Position numbers and translations under genes: made by a program | In this document: piece by piece, positions 53,186-64,000 of the stretch | Position numbering within the stretch: the first letter of the stretch is position 1 | Layout: the number at the start of each line of letters is the position of its first letter | Source: Ilyonectria destructans | Taxonomy: Eukaryota; Ascomycota; Sordariomycetes; Hypocreales; Nectriaceae | NCBI GenBank assembly: GCA_020740775.1 | Contig: JAHEWK010000018.1 | Coordinates: 124,001-188,000, forward strand | Direction: 5' to 3' | Length of the DNA: 64,000 bases | Notes under the pieces: generated by a model | Database searches by the model: none | Told to the model about the DNA's origin: nothing | Seen by the model: only the letters and a program-made list of their open reading frames with translations

Positions 53186-54919
53186 TTATACTTTTAAAAT
53201 AGTAGCTAGTTTCGCGAAATTAGGCTCACCTGGTCCAGTGGCTGCATCCCAGCCAGCGAGCGCTTCCCAACCAGGTTCAAAGAAGTTCCCGTCTGCGCAT
53301 CCTACCGAATTGCTACCGTCTTTGACATCTCGGAAGGCTGAATTAGTCTTGGCAGAGTACAGCATAGGATTCAGGAATCCTAAGACAGGTTTCTTCTCCC
53401 GAAGGCGCATGTCGTTGATAAGAGCAACCATGGCCGCAAACACTGGCGCAGATGCGCTCGTGCCATCGTGGATGCTGGCCTGGCCTCCAGTGAGAGTCAG
53501 ATAGTCATCGCCAAGAAGACTCACGTCTGGCTGTGCACGACCAGTAGTGTTGTAATAATTCTTGTGCTTGCCCTTCAAGGCTTTAATATAACCAGTCACC
53601 GCCTTATCTTGCCAGGAGGGACGTTTGAAGACATTTGACATGCCCCCGGAGCTGAAAGAAGCCACACCGCCATAATCTGCCGTAGCGCCCACAGATGTCA
53701 TCCACGGGCAGCTCGATGGAAAGGTCGGTACGAAAAGTCGTTTCTTGCCCGATACTCCGAGGCAAGTGCTATCGCCACCCGCGCCGGCTGCTCCTCCATC
53801 TCCCGAAGATCCAACGATGGAAATACCTCGTGCAGCAGCCTTCGCGAACAGATCGCAAACACGTTTCGCGTAGGCGACCGGAACATTCTTCTCGTCGTCG
53901 TTGTAAGAGATAGAAATGACCTTGGGTGGGTTCTTCAAAGCAAGCACATACTCGAAAAATTCGGCATATGGCTCGTTGTCGTCCGGCGAGATGTGCGTAC
54001 TGGGCTTCTGACCGACCTTGGGTGCATGCCCGCCTACTGAGTAAAAGCTGACGGGCAGTGGACCGGTGAAAGCCATTGAGTAATCCAAGTCAAGTTCGGC
54101 CTCGACAGTGAGGGAGCCTCCGTCTGCTGGAGGCTTCAGAGTACCCTTGTTGACAGAGACGACGTTGATGGCAGGGATGGACTTTGGATTCTTCTTGTCG
54201 TATTTTGTTAAGAAGGCCTTAACATCCGTGACGTTGGGAAAGTTGTTCAGGAATCCTGCGATGGCGATCGTGCTGCCTGACTTACCGTCAGGGGGACTGT
54301 AATTGATATTGTACTTCGTTCGCAGTTGAGCCGGACAAACGCTGTTTGAACAGTTGCTGGGTCCGGTGGGTATGTGCTGTCTCTTGAGCACCTTTGCGGG
54401 ATTGGTCGATAATCGAAAGAATTGTACCGTGGGATAAATGTAGTCGATTACTTCTTTTTGCGTGGCTGGGACGCTGTACTCGGTAGTACGAACCACAGTA
54501 CGGCCAGTAGCCCTATGTCGAAATTGGAGAAACGTGGTATTTAGGACGCGATCCCAGTCAGCAACCGCTGCTGTGACGTCAATTCGTTCGGGGTTTGTGG
54601 TATGGTTGGATAAACCCTCATCTTCAAGCCAGCGCGTCACTTTGCTGGAAGCGAGGCTCATGTCAGGCAAGATGCTTCGCAGCTCATGTGCCTCCAAGTA
54701 CTGGCCGTACTGCTCAGAATCGGGGTCGGAGACCTCCTCGGCCACTTTGAGATATGGCTTGTCCAGCTCCGCGAGATAGAATCTCAGTGACAGGAATTGA
54801 TCTTGTGGTGCGGCTCCCAGCTGCACATAGTCGCCAGGTACTTCTTGAAGAAATTCGTGGGGAGATGCATGGCAGACTGGTGAGAGCAGCCACGACCAGA
54901 CTAGGTAACTGCGTCGCAT
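53186..54919 (-). CDS. Secreted sedolisin (S53 family, tripeptidyl-peptidase-like)
   Basis: Intronless, 577 aa from the ATG at 54919. Signal peptide MRRSYLVWSWLLSPVCHA. The Pro-kumamolisin propeptide covers about residues 30-185, ending before QHIPTGPSNC. Catalytic residues: Glu and Asp in VEAELDLDYS and Ser in DGTSASAPVF; the oxyanion Asp region lies at GSSGDGGAAG. The calcium-binding C-terminus is present (FRDVKDGSN, AGWDAATGPGEPNF). Such enzymes remove tripeptides or cut peptides at acid pH outside the cell. The protein is full length. A TATAAC-type element lies about 90 nt upstream. Confidence 0.95.
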   Translation of the reverse strand: MRRSYLVWSWLLSPVCHASPHEFLQEVPGDYVQLGAAPQDQFLSLRFYLAELDKPYLKVAEEVSDPDSEQYGQYLEAHELRSILPDMSLASSKVTRWLEDEGLSNHTTNPERIDVTAAVADWDRVLNTTFLQFRHRATGRTVVRTTEYSVPATQKEVIDYIYPTVQFFRLSTNPAKVLKRQHIPTGPSNCSNSVCPAQLRTKYNINYSPPDGKSGSTIAIAGFLNNFPNVTDVKAFLTKYDKKNPKSIPAINVVSVNKGTLKPPADGGSLTVEAELDLDYSMAFTGPLPVSFYSVGGHAPKVGQKPSTHISPDDNEPYAEFFEYVLALKNPPKVISISYNDDEKNVPVAYAKRVCDLFAKAAARGISIVGSSGDGGAAGAGGDSTCLGVSGKKRLFVPTFPSSCPWMTSVGATADYGGVASFSSGGMSNVFKRPSWQDKAVTGYIKALKGKHKNYYNTTGRAQPDVSLLGDDYLTLTGGQASIHDGTSASAPVFAAMVALINDMRLREKKPVLGFLNPMLYSAKTNSAFRDVKDGSNSVGCADGNFFEPGWEALAGWDAATGPGEPNFAKLATILKV

Positions 54920-55949
54920 GGTGAGATGGGGTTCAGAGATGCGCAGATGAAATGACAAGAATTCTATGATCTGGTGGCGCAGGTTGCCGCTGAGAAAGAG
55001 CGCGCAGTGGTTATAACAGCTTCAAACGGCTGTTACGGAGGCTGAAAACGATCATCGAATGAGGAAAGGATGGAGTTAGTTTTGTTCGTAAACACAGCGT
55101 AGCTGGTGGAAGTCACGGTGTAAAACAAGGGCATCAGCTGGTCTACATCAAATGATTTTCGAAGGTCCCGAACTTCGGACCATCTATTTTCGGCTTGGGA
55201 TGGTGACGGCATTTGCCGAATCAGGTTATCCGCCAACCAGCCCCCAGTTCGCTTGCAAGCACTTTTGCTAAACTCTATGCCACATCTCGTATTGCCAATA
55301 CGAGTGCTCTAGCAATACAGAATGGTCTGTCTAGAACTTCTTCCATTTCTAATAGATGAAACGTGTGATCACCTATCATTTCAGGGTCCATGAATCGGAA
55401 GGGCCGATGATCTACCACATATCTACGGAGCTCAAAGGCTCTAAAAGGAAGCAAAATGCCAAATTTAGCTGATCAGAAACCTAATTAGAAAAGACTTAGA
55501 TTGTTGGCGCGCTTTTTAGCCCCTTAAGCTTCTAAAGCCATTCATTGATCTAGCCTGGCCTATGACGACATTGGACTAGTCTACATTCTTCAGGGGTAGT
55601 GTTCATGCGACCGAGCTTCAACTCGGGACTCGGCACCGGAAAGAATCCACAAGCTGGGGGAACTCTTTTATGATTCGACGGAAATAGTATGGTACACAGG
55701 CCCTCCTCCCTACAACTCCAACACGAGACAGGGGTGGCCCTGACTAGGATAACTGGCTCTCGTATTCAGAATGTGCGTCCTGGATTCGAAGTTACCTGTT
55801 CCGTATTTAATTGTGATGGACTCGATATCGCTCAGTAACTAATTCCTTCACAATCTCCCGCCGTCTCTTAAATACTATATACTTCTGTACCTGTTCTGGA
55901 CGAGATTTCATCTACACCACATAGACTGTGTTCCTTGTCATCCACAGCC
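54920..55949. other. Intergenic between divergent protease genes
   Basis: Upstream regions of the sedolisin (minus) and the pepsin-like gene (plus). No gene recognised. Confidence 0.4.
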
Positions 55950-57364
55950 ATGTTGCTTCCAAGCATCCTCCTTTCAGCCACATTGGCGCAAGGGGCAGCA
56001 GCAGCTGTTGCTGCACCACAGTCGCAACCCCCTACCATTCCCATTTCATACAGCTATGGTGGCTATCCTCGGTGAGTTGTGTGGTTCTCCGACATGGTTG
56101 CAACATGCAGTCCCGAGTACAGCGAAGAAACTAATACCCAGTATGCAGCATACAAGCCGACATCAAATGGGGTACACCAGAACAGTCCTCCGTCCCCACC
56201 ATCTTCGACACCGGTTCTCCCGGTTTCTGGGTCTTCGGGCCCAAGTCCATCATCAATGATGGCAGCACGGCGCACTACGTGCAAGGTCCTTGCAACAAGA
56301 CGGTCAAAACATTCTACAATTGGCCCAAGTCAACTTCTCACTCCAAAGGAGGGGCCGTCGAGCCCAAAGACGGAACTCTTGGCTATGCCTACGGCGGCAA
56401 TGGCAAGCTTATATCGGCTCCTGCCATCATCAATGATACATTTGGGTTTTCCAACCCACGCTTTCCCAAGCTGACCAACAACCAAGTGGGATTGGCAAAC
56501 TATGCGCAGATCGCCCAAGGCGACGACCATTGCAAGATCCCGGAGTCCGACTTTGACCACAGCATTCTCGGGCTCGCACCACTTCCCAAGACGGGCTTTG
56601 CTGGTCCCTCTTTCCGAGACAACTTACGCCACACCAAGAAAACGCAGTCATCCTCTTTGACTATGTGGTTTGATAAACAACCCAAATCCATAACATCCTC
56701 ATACTCAGGCGCGGCTGTTTTTGGTGGCGTTCCTGCCAAGAAGAAATATACCGGCGAGCTTGTACGCATCAAGCAGAACTATCCCACTGACACCTACATC
56801 GGCTACTATGCGGCGCTGCCGGAGATGACTGCTACGTCAATCAGCAAGCCGGGCAAGCCTGTCAAGATTGGTCTGACCGATTCTTCGGTGAAGCGTTGTC
56901 TCCTTGATTCTGGAACGGGCGAAGACAGAGTTCCCTTCAGCAACAAGCAGATCATCAAGGCGACGGGGCTCATTCAATTGAACAATCCATCGGTACTGGG
57001 CTGGAACGGGACTTGCGAGTCCATCCCACATACTGCAACCCTCAATTTTACCTTTGCAGGAACAACAGCTGGCAAGAAGGTAACCGTGGCTGTTCCCATT
57101 CGCAGCTACGCTCGTGGCGAATACGACGGCATCGATGGTTATGACGCTTCCAAGTACTGTGCCCTGAGTCTCTCGGCAGACGAATACGGGGACTGTACCT
57201 TTGGTGCTCCCTTCTTCACAGCAGTTTACGCTGTCTTCCACGATGATAAGAAGCAGATCGCGCTTGCTCAGGGCGGTGTTTCTACTGGCAGTGCTGATGG
57301 CTTGTCTGGGATCGGCCCGCTCACTTCTATTCTCCCGGGGTCAAACATCCCAAACTCCATTTAG
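55950..57364 (+). CDS. Secreted pepsin-like aspartic protease (A1 family)
   Basis: Exons 55950-56071 and 56149-57364 with a 77-nt intron (CTAAT branch, TGCAG acceptor) give 445 aa. Signal peptide MLLPSILLSATLAQGAAAA. Both catalytic motifs are seen: FDTGSPGFWVF (Asp61) and CLLDSGTGEDRVPF (Asp294). A GTPEQ stretch precedes the first, as in pepsins. Surrounding sequence is diverged from ordinary fungal pepsins, with no obvious Tyr flap motif and several inserts, so this may be a specialised subgroup. It ends in a short tail without a GPI signal. It is divergent from the sedolisin gene about 1 kb away. Extracellular acid proteolysis is expected. Confidence 0.85.
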
Positions 57365-57917
57365 ATTTCTAGCTCTATAGTAGGAACCGAACGGGTGGCA
57401 GCGGCATGGACGCCTGTAGTCAGTGAAAGGCATGATCTGGATGATGACTTCTGATACCGCGTTGACAAAGTCGCAAGAAATCACGTGTCCAGAGGTACAG
57501 GCTTGAGAACAATGCATAATAGGCAAGAGGGAGACGAACAGCGTCGATGAGTCAGTTTTGAGAAGACTTATCGAAGGTTCCTAGTGCGTCAACAATCGAG
57601 GACGCATTCTTGGCAAGAATTGACCAAAAGGCAGCGAAATCACAAGTATCGAGCGGGGGTCTCCATTAAGAACAGCCCTGCAATTCTGCGTTGGAATATA
57701 TGGAAAAATCTTCTGCCGAGTAGAGTAACCTTTGTTTCTTGATAATGACCCCCCCAAGGCCCACTACTCATATTCCACTGCTAGAGAGGGTACTGGTCCC
57801 ACTATCGTCAACTTCAACAACATACATAGCCAATAACCTGATTCTCTGTTAATATAACCCTTGTGAGTATGTATGTTGAAAAACTTACCAAATAATCCCA
57901 TGGAAGACTCGGCTTTG
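57365..57917. other. Intergenic between convergent genes
   Basis: 3' flanks of the pepsin-like and cysteine-rich genes. No gene recognised. Confidence 0.4.
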
Positions 57918-58307
57918 CTATCGTTGTGCTTCACACATTCCCGCCGGCCAGCAATTTGCGAGCTCTTGGCACATGAAACAGTCAATATCGTAGCACTGCC
58001 CTGGTGATGTTCCAGTAAAAATCATATCGCTCGGCGCATTATCGTATAGATAGCATTCGCCGGAATCCCAATAGAATGTTTGACAGTTTTGCCGCCAGAA
58101 GCAGAATCCAGCACATACAACGAGACTCCAATTATTGCCACCTTTGACGGGAATCGGCGTTCCTGCATTGATTGGCGAACTATGTTTGCCACAGACGAGA
58201 TGTAAACTGTCCACCTTTTGTTGGCAAGTGAGCGAACAAGGGCCGGCGTGAGCAGTAGTTGCGAGCAGCGTTGCGAATGCCGCGACCAAGATTTTGCGTA
58301 GTGACAT
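57918..58307 (-). CDS. Small secreted cysteine-rich protein
   Basis: 129 aa. Signal peptide MSLRKILVAAFATLLATTAHA, then a mature part of about 108 residues with 12 cysteines, enough for six disulfides. CAGFCFWRQNCQTFYWDSG and ECYLYDN resemble a short PAN/apple-like motif, which binds carbohydrates or proteins; the similarity is by eye only. Size, cysteine content and secretion are those of effector-like proteins. A copia LTR begins 141 bp upstream of the start codon, inside its likely promoter. The coding part is intact. Confidence 0.8.
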   Translation of the reverse strand: MSLRKILVAAFATLLATTAHAGPCSLTCQQKVDSLHLVCGKHSSPINAGTPIPVKGGNNWSLVVCAGFCFWRQNCQTFYWDSGECYLYDNAPSDMIFTGTSPGQCYDIDCFMCQELANCWPAGMCEAQR

Positions 58308-58448
58308 GGTGTATGAAAGCCGAATGGATCGGAAGCGCCTGAGATCTAGCAGGTAAGGAGGTCGCCTTGTGTTATCTATAACATGCGAGCTACGGTTTGG
58401 GTGTGGGTACCCAGCTAAATATTGGTGGCTAAGTCGCTATGGACAAAC

Positions 58449-58638
58449 TGTTGGAATACGACCCTGTATAACGAAACCTCTGATAGATTGATATCCGGAC
58501 CTTAGTCAGAAGGGGGGGTATGATAACCCCTCTTCCGGCCGATCCGGATGACGAGGACAAGCAATCATCAACATCATCATTATTATCATTAGATTGATCC
58601 CTATCTATCAGATTGAATTAACCGTAACGGATCCAACA
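58449..58638 (+). repeat. 5' LTR
   Basis: It starts TGTTGGA and ends TCCAACA, a perfect 7-bp terminal inverted repeat with TG...CA ends. Positions 58449-58606 match 63843-64000 with five differences. Confidence 0.9.
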
Positions 58639-58751
58639 ATTAAGAGTCTCATCTACTTGAACAAGCTAGCTGCGCTGAGATCCGTACGGCTTTTATTCCC
58701 TATCTTAGGATTAATTTTACCCCATTCTACCTAAATCTATAAAAAATCGCA

Positions 58752-61700
58752 ATGTCAGCTAAAAATACTGCATCTGACTATAAGGTCTATCTTAAGACCT
58801 TTAAGGGTTGGAGGATCTGGGATAAGATCTTCCAGCTGAGGATAAATACAGCCGGCCTCTGGGAACTTGCTGATCCTAAAGGAAGTCAACAGCTGATATA
58901 AGCCCCAGTGAAGCCGCTGATTTCTTTCTATTATAAAAGAATCCCTCCACATCGGATCGAGCCCGACCTTTCTCGATAGACCCATTACTCAGAGAGTCAG
59001 GGGTCTCAGACTATCACCCCGACCTACACCCTTAAGACTACCGATCCGATTGAACGAGCCCAGTTAATTAGGGATCTGACTGCTGAAGATAAGATCTCCT
59101 ATCAGTCTAGCCGTAGAGACTATAAGCAAGACTATAAGGAATACAAGAAGCAGCAGGATTAGATTAATAGCCTGAAGAAATAGATAATGGAAATAGTAGC
59201 TGTGGGTCTGATGGATAGCTCCTTCTTTCCTTAATAGGATCTTAGGAATTAGTATATCAACCTAGAAGAAAGTGTTGGGGCGTCTTAGACCCAACAGCGA
59301 AATAAAGCTAGGATAAAATATCAGACTGCTCTAGCTGCTGTGCCTAAGACTATCAAGGATTTCCCTTGCTGGCTAACGGACTGGGAATAAGCTATATATT
59401 AAGCTCAGACCCTAGAGATAGGGGGCCTAGATGATCCAAATATCTGGTTCGAGGACCTTAGTAAGGTTATTAAGCCGGCTGTTGGATATTTAGTTACTAC
59501 CTATTGCGGGATCTATTGGAAGGAGCTAGAATCAAGGTCCCTATCAATTCGAGAAGTTGCTAAGGCCCTACGGGAAGAAGCTGCCCAGTACAGCTTATAA
59601 TAGCCGGCTAAGGCCCCCAAGGCCCTAGGTCGGATCAACAGGGGAGCCTTTGGACCGACCTACGATGAGGGACCTGATTAAGCTGACCAACCGGATCAGG
59701 GATAGCAACCAGATAAGGAAGGTCAGCAGGCCGGATCGTCCGGATCCGCCGGATCCGCCCGGCCGAAACGGAACAAGAAACGCAAGTCCGATTAATTAGG
59801 TCCTGAGGCAAAAAGGACCAAATCCAAGGAAGACCAGGATTAAGAAAATGACGGTCCTATCTGTGAACTCTGCGGCGGCAATTGGTATACTTGGGCAAAA
59901 TGCTACTATATCTTTCTATCTAAGGCCCCAGCCTGGTTCGAATTTAGACCTCTTATCCAAGACGCTGTTAAATACCGAATTTCCCTACCCGAGTGGAAGG
60001 ATAAGCTCAAAGCCCTCAAAGGAGCCGCCGGACCGGCTAAGTCGGATTGACTAGGCCGGGAAGTCGGCCGCTGCGGTGACCTGATAACCTCGATCAGGGC
60101 GGCCTTTTCGGCATTAAGATATCCCCTACGGAAGTCAGCTATCCTAGACTCTGGGACCACAATCTATATCTTCAATGAGATCTGCCGGTTCCTAGGATAT
60201 CGGCCTGCTAGAGCCGATGACGTCCTTATTGCCGGAGAACACAAAGTCCTAGTCTAAGGATACAGTTAAGTCAACATTATAACCAAGGGACCTAAGGGCC
60301 CTAAGGTCATCACTTTATTCGATGTAGCCTACTGCCCTAACTTCCCTTGCAACCTAATATCCCTACAGAGGCTGCTACGTCAGGGCTATTAGTGGGACAT
60401 ACACCCAGATTGCAACTGTCTAAGATCGTCAGACGGCCTGATCAGATGCTTCTTATCTGATCGCTACGACCAATTCGTCCTAGAATACATCCCTTGTGAC
60501 GCTGCCTTCCCTGCTCGGCACAGCCGGTTCAACTCATCAACCCGACCTAAGGCGACGAAGCAAGATGCCCGCCGTTGGCACCTGCGGCTAGGTCATCCGG
60601 GGCCTCAAGCCCTAGAAAGGCTAGTCAATAAGGTCACAGGGGCCCGGATCAAAGGGATCACAACTGTCAGCTGTGATGACTGCGGCACTTCCAAGATGAC
60701 CCGACAAGTCAGCCGCCGGCTAAGGGACCTTCCAGCTGGACCCGGCTTGAGACTAGCAATTGACTTCCATGACCTGGAAGAGGACCCAGAAGGAAGGGTC
60801 AGCCTGTTATTGATAACAGACCGCTATTCCGGCTACATCTGGGACTATTACCTTAAGACCCGATATCACAAGGAGCTTGTTGCAGTCTTCAAGGACTTCC
60901 TGGGTTACCTAGTCTGTCAGTATCAGCTGAAGCCCCGAGTTGTTGAGTGCGATAGAGAGATCCTAGGAAAGTCCGAAGACCGGCCTCGGCTAGTATATCG
61001 GTTCTTTACCGGAATGAGCATTATCGTGGAGTCAACAGCTGCAGACACAGCTGCCCAGAATGGCGGCGCCGAGCTATCCGGAAAGGTCATTAAAATTAAG
61101 GCAAGAGCCCTACGGTCAGGAGCCCGATTTCCTTCCTTCCTTTGGGTCGAGATCTATCGAACAGCTATTTATCTTTACAACCGGACCCCTAGGGGGGTTA
61201 ATAACTGGGATACCCCCTATATCCGGTTCCACACAGCAATAGCCCAACGAGACGGTCACAGCGAGGAAAGCAAAGTCCCCTATCTAGGCTATTTACGGGT
61301 CTATGGATCTAAGGCGTTTGCCTTAACCCAAGACGCCCTGAAGGGCAGGAATAAGCGGCAGCGGCTAAATCCCCATGCCTGGATCGGCTACCTTGTGGGA
61401 TACCAGTCAACTAATATCTATTGGATCTGGAACCCTATTGCTGGAAAGGTTATCCGTACGAGGGATGTCATCTTTAACGAAGACGACCAATTCAACGGAG
61501 ATATCAATCAGCTATGGGATGATCTGTTGAGAATCAGCAGAGAGGAATTAGACTAATTGCTGAACCAGGTGGAAGAGGCGCAACTGGATTAGTCACCAGA
61601 AAAAACAGCTAGCAGACTGACCTCTAGGTGGGATGAATCCCACTATGAGGATTAGAGTGTTATCTATAGTGAGGATCAGGAGGATGTTGCTGACCTAGGC

Positions 61701-63800
61701 CCGAGGGATCAGGTTTATAACCTAGACCTTAGGGATCAGGTTGATGATATTGATCCTATTCCGTATGTAGATAGATTAGAAAATAGGGATATAGGGATGA
61801 TACTATCAGAGGCTAGGTCTGATTAACCAGCCGGAACTGTTGGGCATTCTAGCAATAGGGTTAAGGACGGGTATTAGGGTATATATGGGGAAGGAATTGA
61901 TGCTATTAAAGGCGGTCAATCCGATACCCCTAGCGCTGAAGATACTGGGTACCTGACTTCTGTGTCTCTGCTGCCAGCTGCACTTCTAGCGATGACAATC
62001 CAGGATGCCTTGGATCCACCAGGTGGGCTAGATCCCAGGGACCCTAGGGTCTTTAGGGTTGAACGGTCTGATATCTGGAAAGCTACCTTTAACGCCGGAA
62101 GATTAGCTAGCCCAATTGGCACCCTCAACGGGAAGGTCATTGATAAGGCTAAGCTGCAGCGGCTGTTGAAGAAACCTAGGTCTGTTTATTAGAGTCAACT
62201 ACCCAAGCTGCCGCGGCACCATCGGGATCTAAGGGATCATCCGATGGGGGTCCAATTTGAACAGGCTGAACGAGACCACTTGCACAGTTATAGGGCAATG
62301 GAGTCCTGGATCGAGATAGATCTAGATGACCCTATAACCCTAGGGAAACAGACCCTCGATTGCATGTGGGTCTACGTCTATAAGCTAGATAAGCATAGCC
62401 GCTTCATCAAGTGTAAGGCCAGGCTAGTTATTCGAGGAGACTAGCAGCCAAAAGGGCTAGACGAAGAGACCTATACCGCAACTCTTACCGGAAGGTCCTT
62501 CCGGACTCTAATAGCAACAGCAGCCCGATTTAACCTGGATCTCATACAATATAACGCAGTTAACGCCTTCGTCAATACCAAGCTAGACCGTCACATCCTA
62601 ATGAAAATACCGCCTGAATACAGATCACCCGGAAAAATCCTGCTAATCCAGAAAGCCCTATACAGTCTACGCAAATCCCCTCTCCTTTGGCAGAAGGAAG
62701 TTACAGCCACTCTTCAAGACCTAGGCTTCGAGCCGGTTTGGCACGAGCCCTGCTGTATGATAAAGGGAGGAATCATCGTCTTTTTCTATATTGACGATAT
62801 TATCTTTGCCTGCCGGAAGGAAAAGAGGCAGGACGTTCAGAGGGCTGTTATAGACCTTAAATTATATTATGACCTAACCGGTGGAAATGATCTTTAATGG
62901 TTCCTAGGGATTGAGGTTATTTAAGACCGGAAGGAAAGACTGATCTGGTTATCCCAATTCTTATGTCTAGCTAAGATTGCTAACCTTGTGGATAATCTAG
63001 ATTAACAGTATAACACCCCAATAAAAAAGGAAGCCCTACACCCATATAAGTAATAGGCCTCAATTCCGTCAATCCGACAATACCAACGGAAAGTTGGATT
63101 GATCCTCTATACAGTTATTATAACCCGGCCAGATACAGTATTTCCGGTCTCTCAGCTAGCTAGATTCAATTTAAACCCAGGACCGGAATATTATCGTGCT
63201 GCTGATCGAGTCCTTCTATATCTCAAGAAGACCAGCAGCCTAGCCCTTCAATTCGGCCAAGGGGATCTATTTCTAATAGCTAGCGATACTTCCTATACAG
63301 ATAACCCTGACCGGAAAAGCTCCCAAGCCTACATTATAAGACTATTCAGAGGAACGATCGAATGGAGAGCCAATAAGCAGGATACAGTTATAACGTCAAC
63401 AACTGAGGCCGAGTTACTAGCGCTATCTCAAGCAGCTAGGGAGGCTATGTTTATCTCCCGGCTGGTCAAGGAGCTAGGGATCCGGCTGGAAGAGGAAAAA
63501 ATCTGTATTTAATGTGACAACCTGCAGACGATCCGGCTTATCCACCAAGATATCAATAAGCTGCAAACCAAGCTGCGGCACATTGATATTCACAATTATT
63601 GGTTGAGGCAAGAAGCCCAGAGGGATAGGATCTAAGTGGACTATATCAGCATAGAGGAAATGATCGCTGATAGTCTCACAAAGATCCTCACCGGCCCGGC
63701 CTTTTAAAGATCAGTCCAGCAGCTAGGTTTAGTCGATGTTACAGACCGGCTAGGGCAAAGGAAGCTGGAAGAGATAAAGGAAGAAGATCTAGAGATATAA
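58752..63800 (+). pseudogene. Copia gag-pol, single frame broken by many stop codons
   Basis: One frame without frameshifts runs from an ATG at 58752 to a TAA at 63798. Recognisable parts: gag zinc knuckle CELCGGNWYTWAKC near 59860; protease ILDSGTT at 60141; integrase HLRLGHPGPQAL with CDDCGTSK, then DFHD, ECDRE and NGGAELSG; RT with LDCMWVYVYKLD, DLIQYNAVNAFVNTKL and FYIDDII (the YIDD active site); RNase H with DTSYTDNPDRKSSQ, RHIDIHNYWLRQ and ADSLTKIL. Several dozen stops interrupt it. Where the expected residue is known it is Gln (CAG to TAG) or Trp. The zinc-knuckle His is Tyr (CAT to TAT). All fit C-to-T changes at CpA, the RIP signature. Confidence 0.93.
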
Positions 63801-63833
63801 AGACGGCAGCTTCAGCCTGATCAGACTGAAGCT

Positions 63834-63842
63834 GGGGGGGTA
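63834..63842 (+). other. Polypurine tract
   Basis: A run of seven G followed by TA directly before the 3' LTR TG, at the place where plus-strand priming occurs in LTR elements. Confidence 0.7.
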
Positions 63843-64000
63843 TGTTGGAATACAACCCTATATAACAAAACCTCTAATAGATTGATATCCGGACCTTAGT
63901 CAGAAGGGGGGGTATGATAACCCCTCTTCCGGCCGATCCGGATGACGAGGACAAGCAATCATCAACATCATCATTATTATCATTGGATTGATCCCTATCT
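63843..64000 (+). repeat. 3' LTR, cut by window end
   Basis: The first 158 of about 190 bp, matching the 5' LTR with five transitions. Confidence 0.9.

Larger units (their letters stand above)
58449..64000 (+). mobile_element. Ty1/copia LTR retrotransposon, RIP-inactivated, 3' end beyond the window
   Basis: A 190-bp 5' LTR, one gag-pol frame in the order gag, protease, integrase, reverse transcriptase, RNase H (the copia order), a GGGGGGG polypurine tract at 63834-63840 and the first 158 bp of the 3' LTR. The element would be about 5.58 kb with both LTRs. The sequence after the 5' LTR, ATTAAGAGTCTCATCT, is where a primer-binding site should be, but I could not match it to a tRNA end. Target duplication cannot be checked because the right flank is outside the window. 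The element cannot code for its own proteins. Confidence 0.93.

Noticed and set aside
58639..58660. Primer-binding site of the copia element
   Set aside because: The position is right, but the bases could not be matched with confidence to a tRNA 3' end or an initiator-tRNA half molecule, so no feature was called.
1..64000. CRISPR arrays, bacterial operons, rRNA genes
   Set aside because: No regularly spaced identical short repeats, no ribosome-binding-site-led gene strings and no rRNA-like conserved blocks. Intron-bearing fungal genes throughout.

Overview
The window is nuclear DNA of a filamentous ascomycete, most likely a sordariomycete and probably hypocrealean. The genes carry short GT-AG introns (about 45-126 nt) with CTAAC/CTGAC branch sites and TATA boxes roughly 85-125 nt upstream of start codons. 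The families present are fungal ones: Zn2Cys6 regulators, HET and NACHT remnants, a proteinase-K-type subtilase, an eqolisin and fasciclin. Dead copies carry C-to-T/G-to-A changes of the kind made by repeat-induced point mutation (RIP). The species cannot be fixed from sequence alone.

Layout. 0.5-2 kb: secreted subtilase. 2-5 kb: a small predicted gene, then a dead hAT transposase 5' end running in frame into a HET-protein remnant. 5-9 kb: a FAD/NAD(P) oxidoreductase and two families of tandem imperfect repeats. 9-20 kb: an MFS drug transporter, a dead Zn2Cys6 gene joined to a dead M20-peptidase tail, a live Zn2Cys6 gene, an M20 amidohydrolase and a second MFS transporter. 20-26 kb: a dead PD-(D/E)XK-like gene, a 520-aa secreted protein of unknown family and a decaying gene of unknown family. 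26-33 kb: a compact metabolic group of two BAHD-type acyltransferases, divergently transcribed, and a CYP65-like P450, with no core synthase in view. 33-36 kb: dead gene fragments. 36-41 kb: eqolisin protease, a Zn2Cys6 regulator and, divergently, a SnoaL-like protein. 41-43 kb: remnant of an NLR-type (NACHT) gene preceded by a segment resembling actin. 43-50 kb: a Zn2Cys6 regulator with a frameshift at an A7 run, a two-domain fasciclin protein, a maltose-permease-like transporter and an AT-rich island. 50-58.4 kb: conserved protein of unknown function, amidohydrolase remnant, sedolisin, pepsin-like protease and a small cysteine-rich secreted protein. 58.4-64 kb: a Ty1/copia element with both LTRs (the 3' one cut by the window end), its single gag-pol frame broken only by stop codons.

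How it fits together. Four secreted endopeptidases from four catalytic classes (S8, G1, S53, A1), a cysteine-rich secreted protein, a fasciclin surface protein and several transporters point to a secretome- and nutrition-oriented accessory region. The P450 and acyltransferases look like tailoring enzymes for an unknown, perhaps terpenoid, product. The many remnants and RIP marks indicate a fast-evolving region. Exon structures were built by hand from reading frames, splice signals and protein continuity; transcripts would be needed to confirm them.
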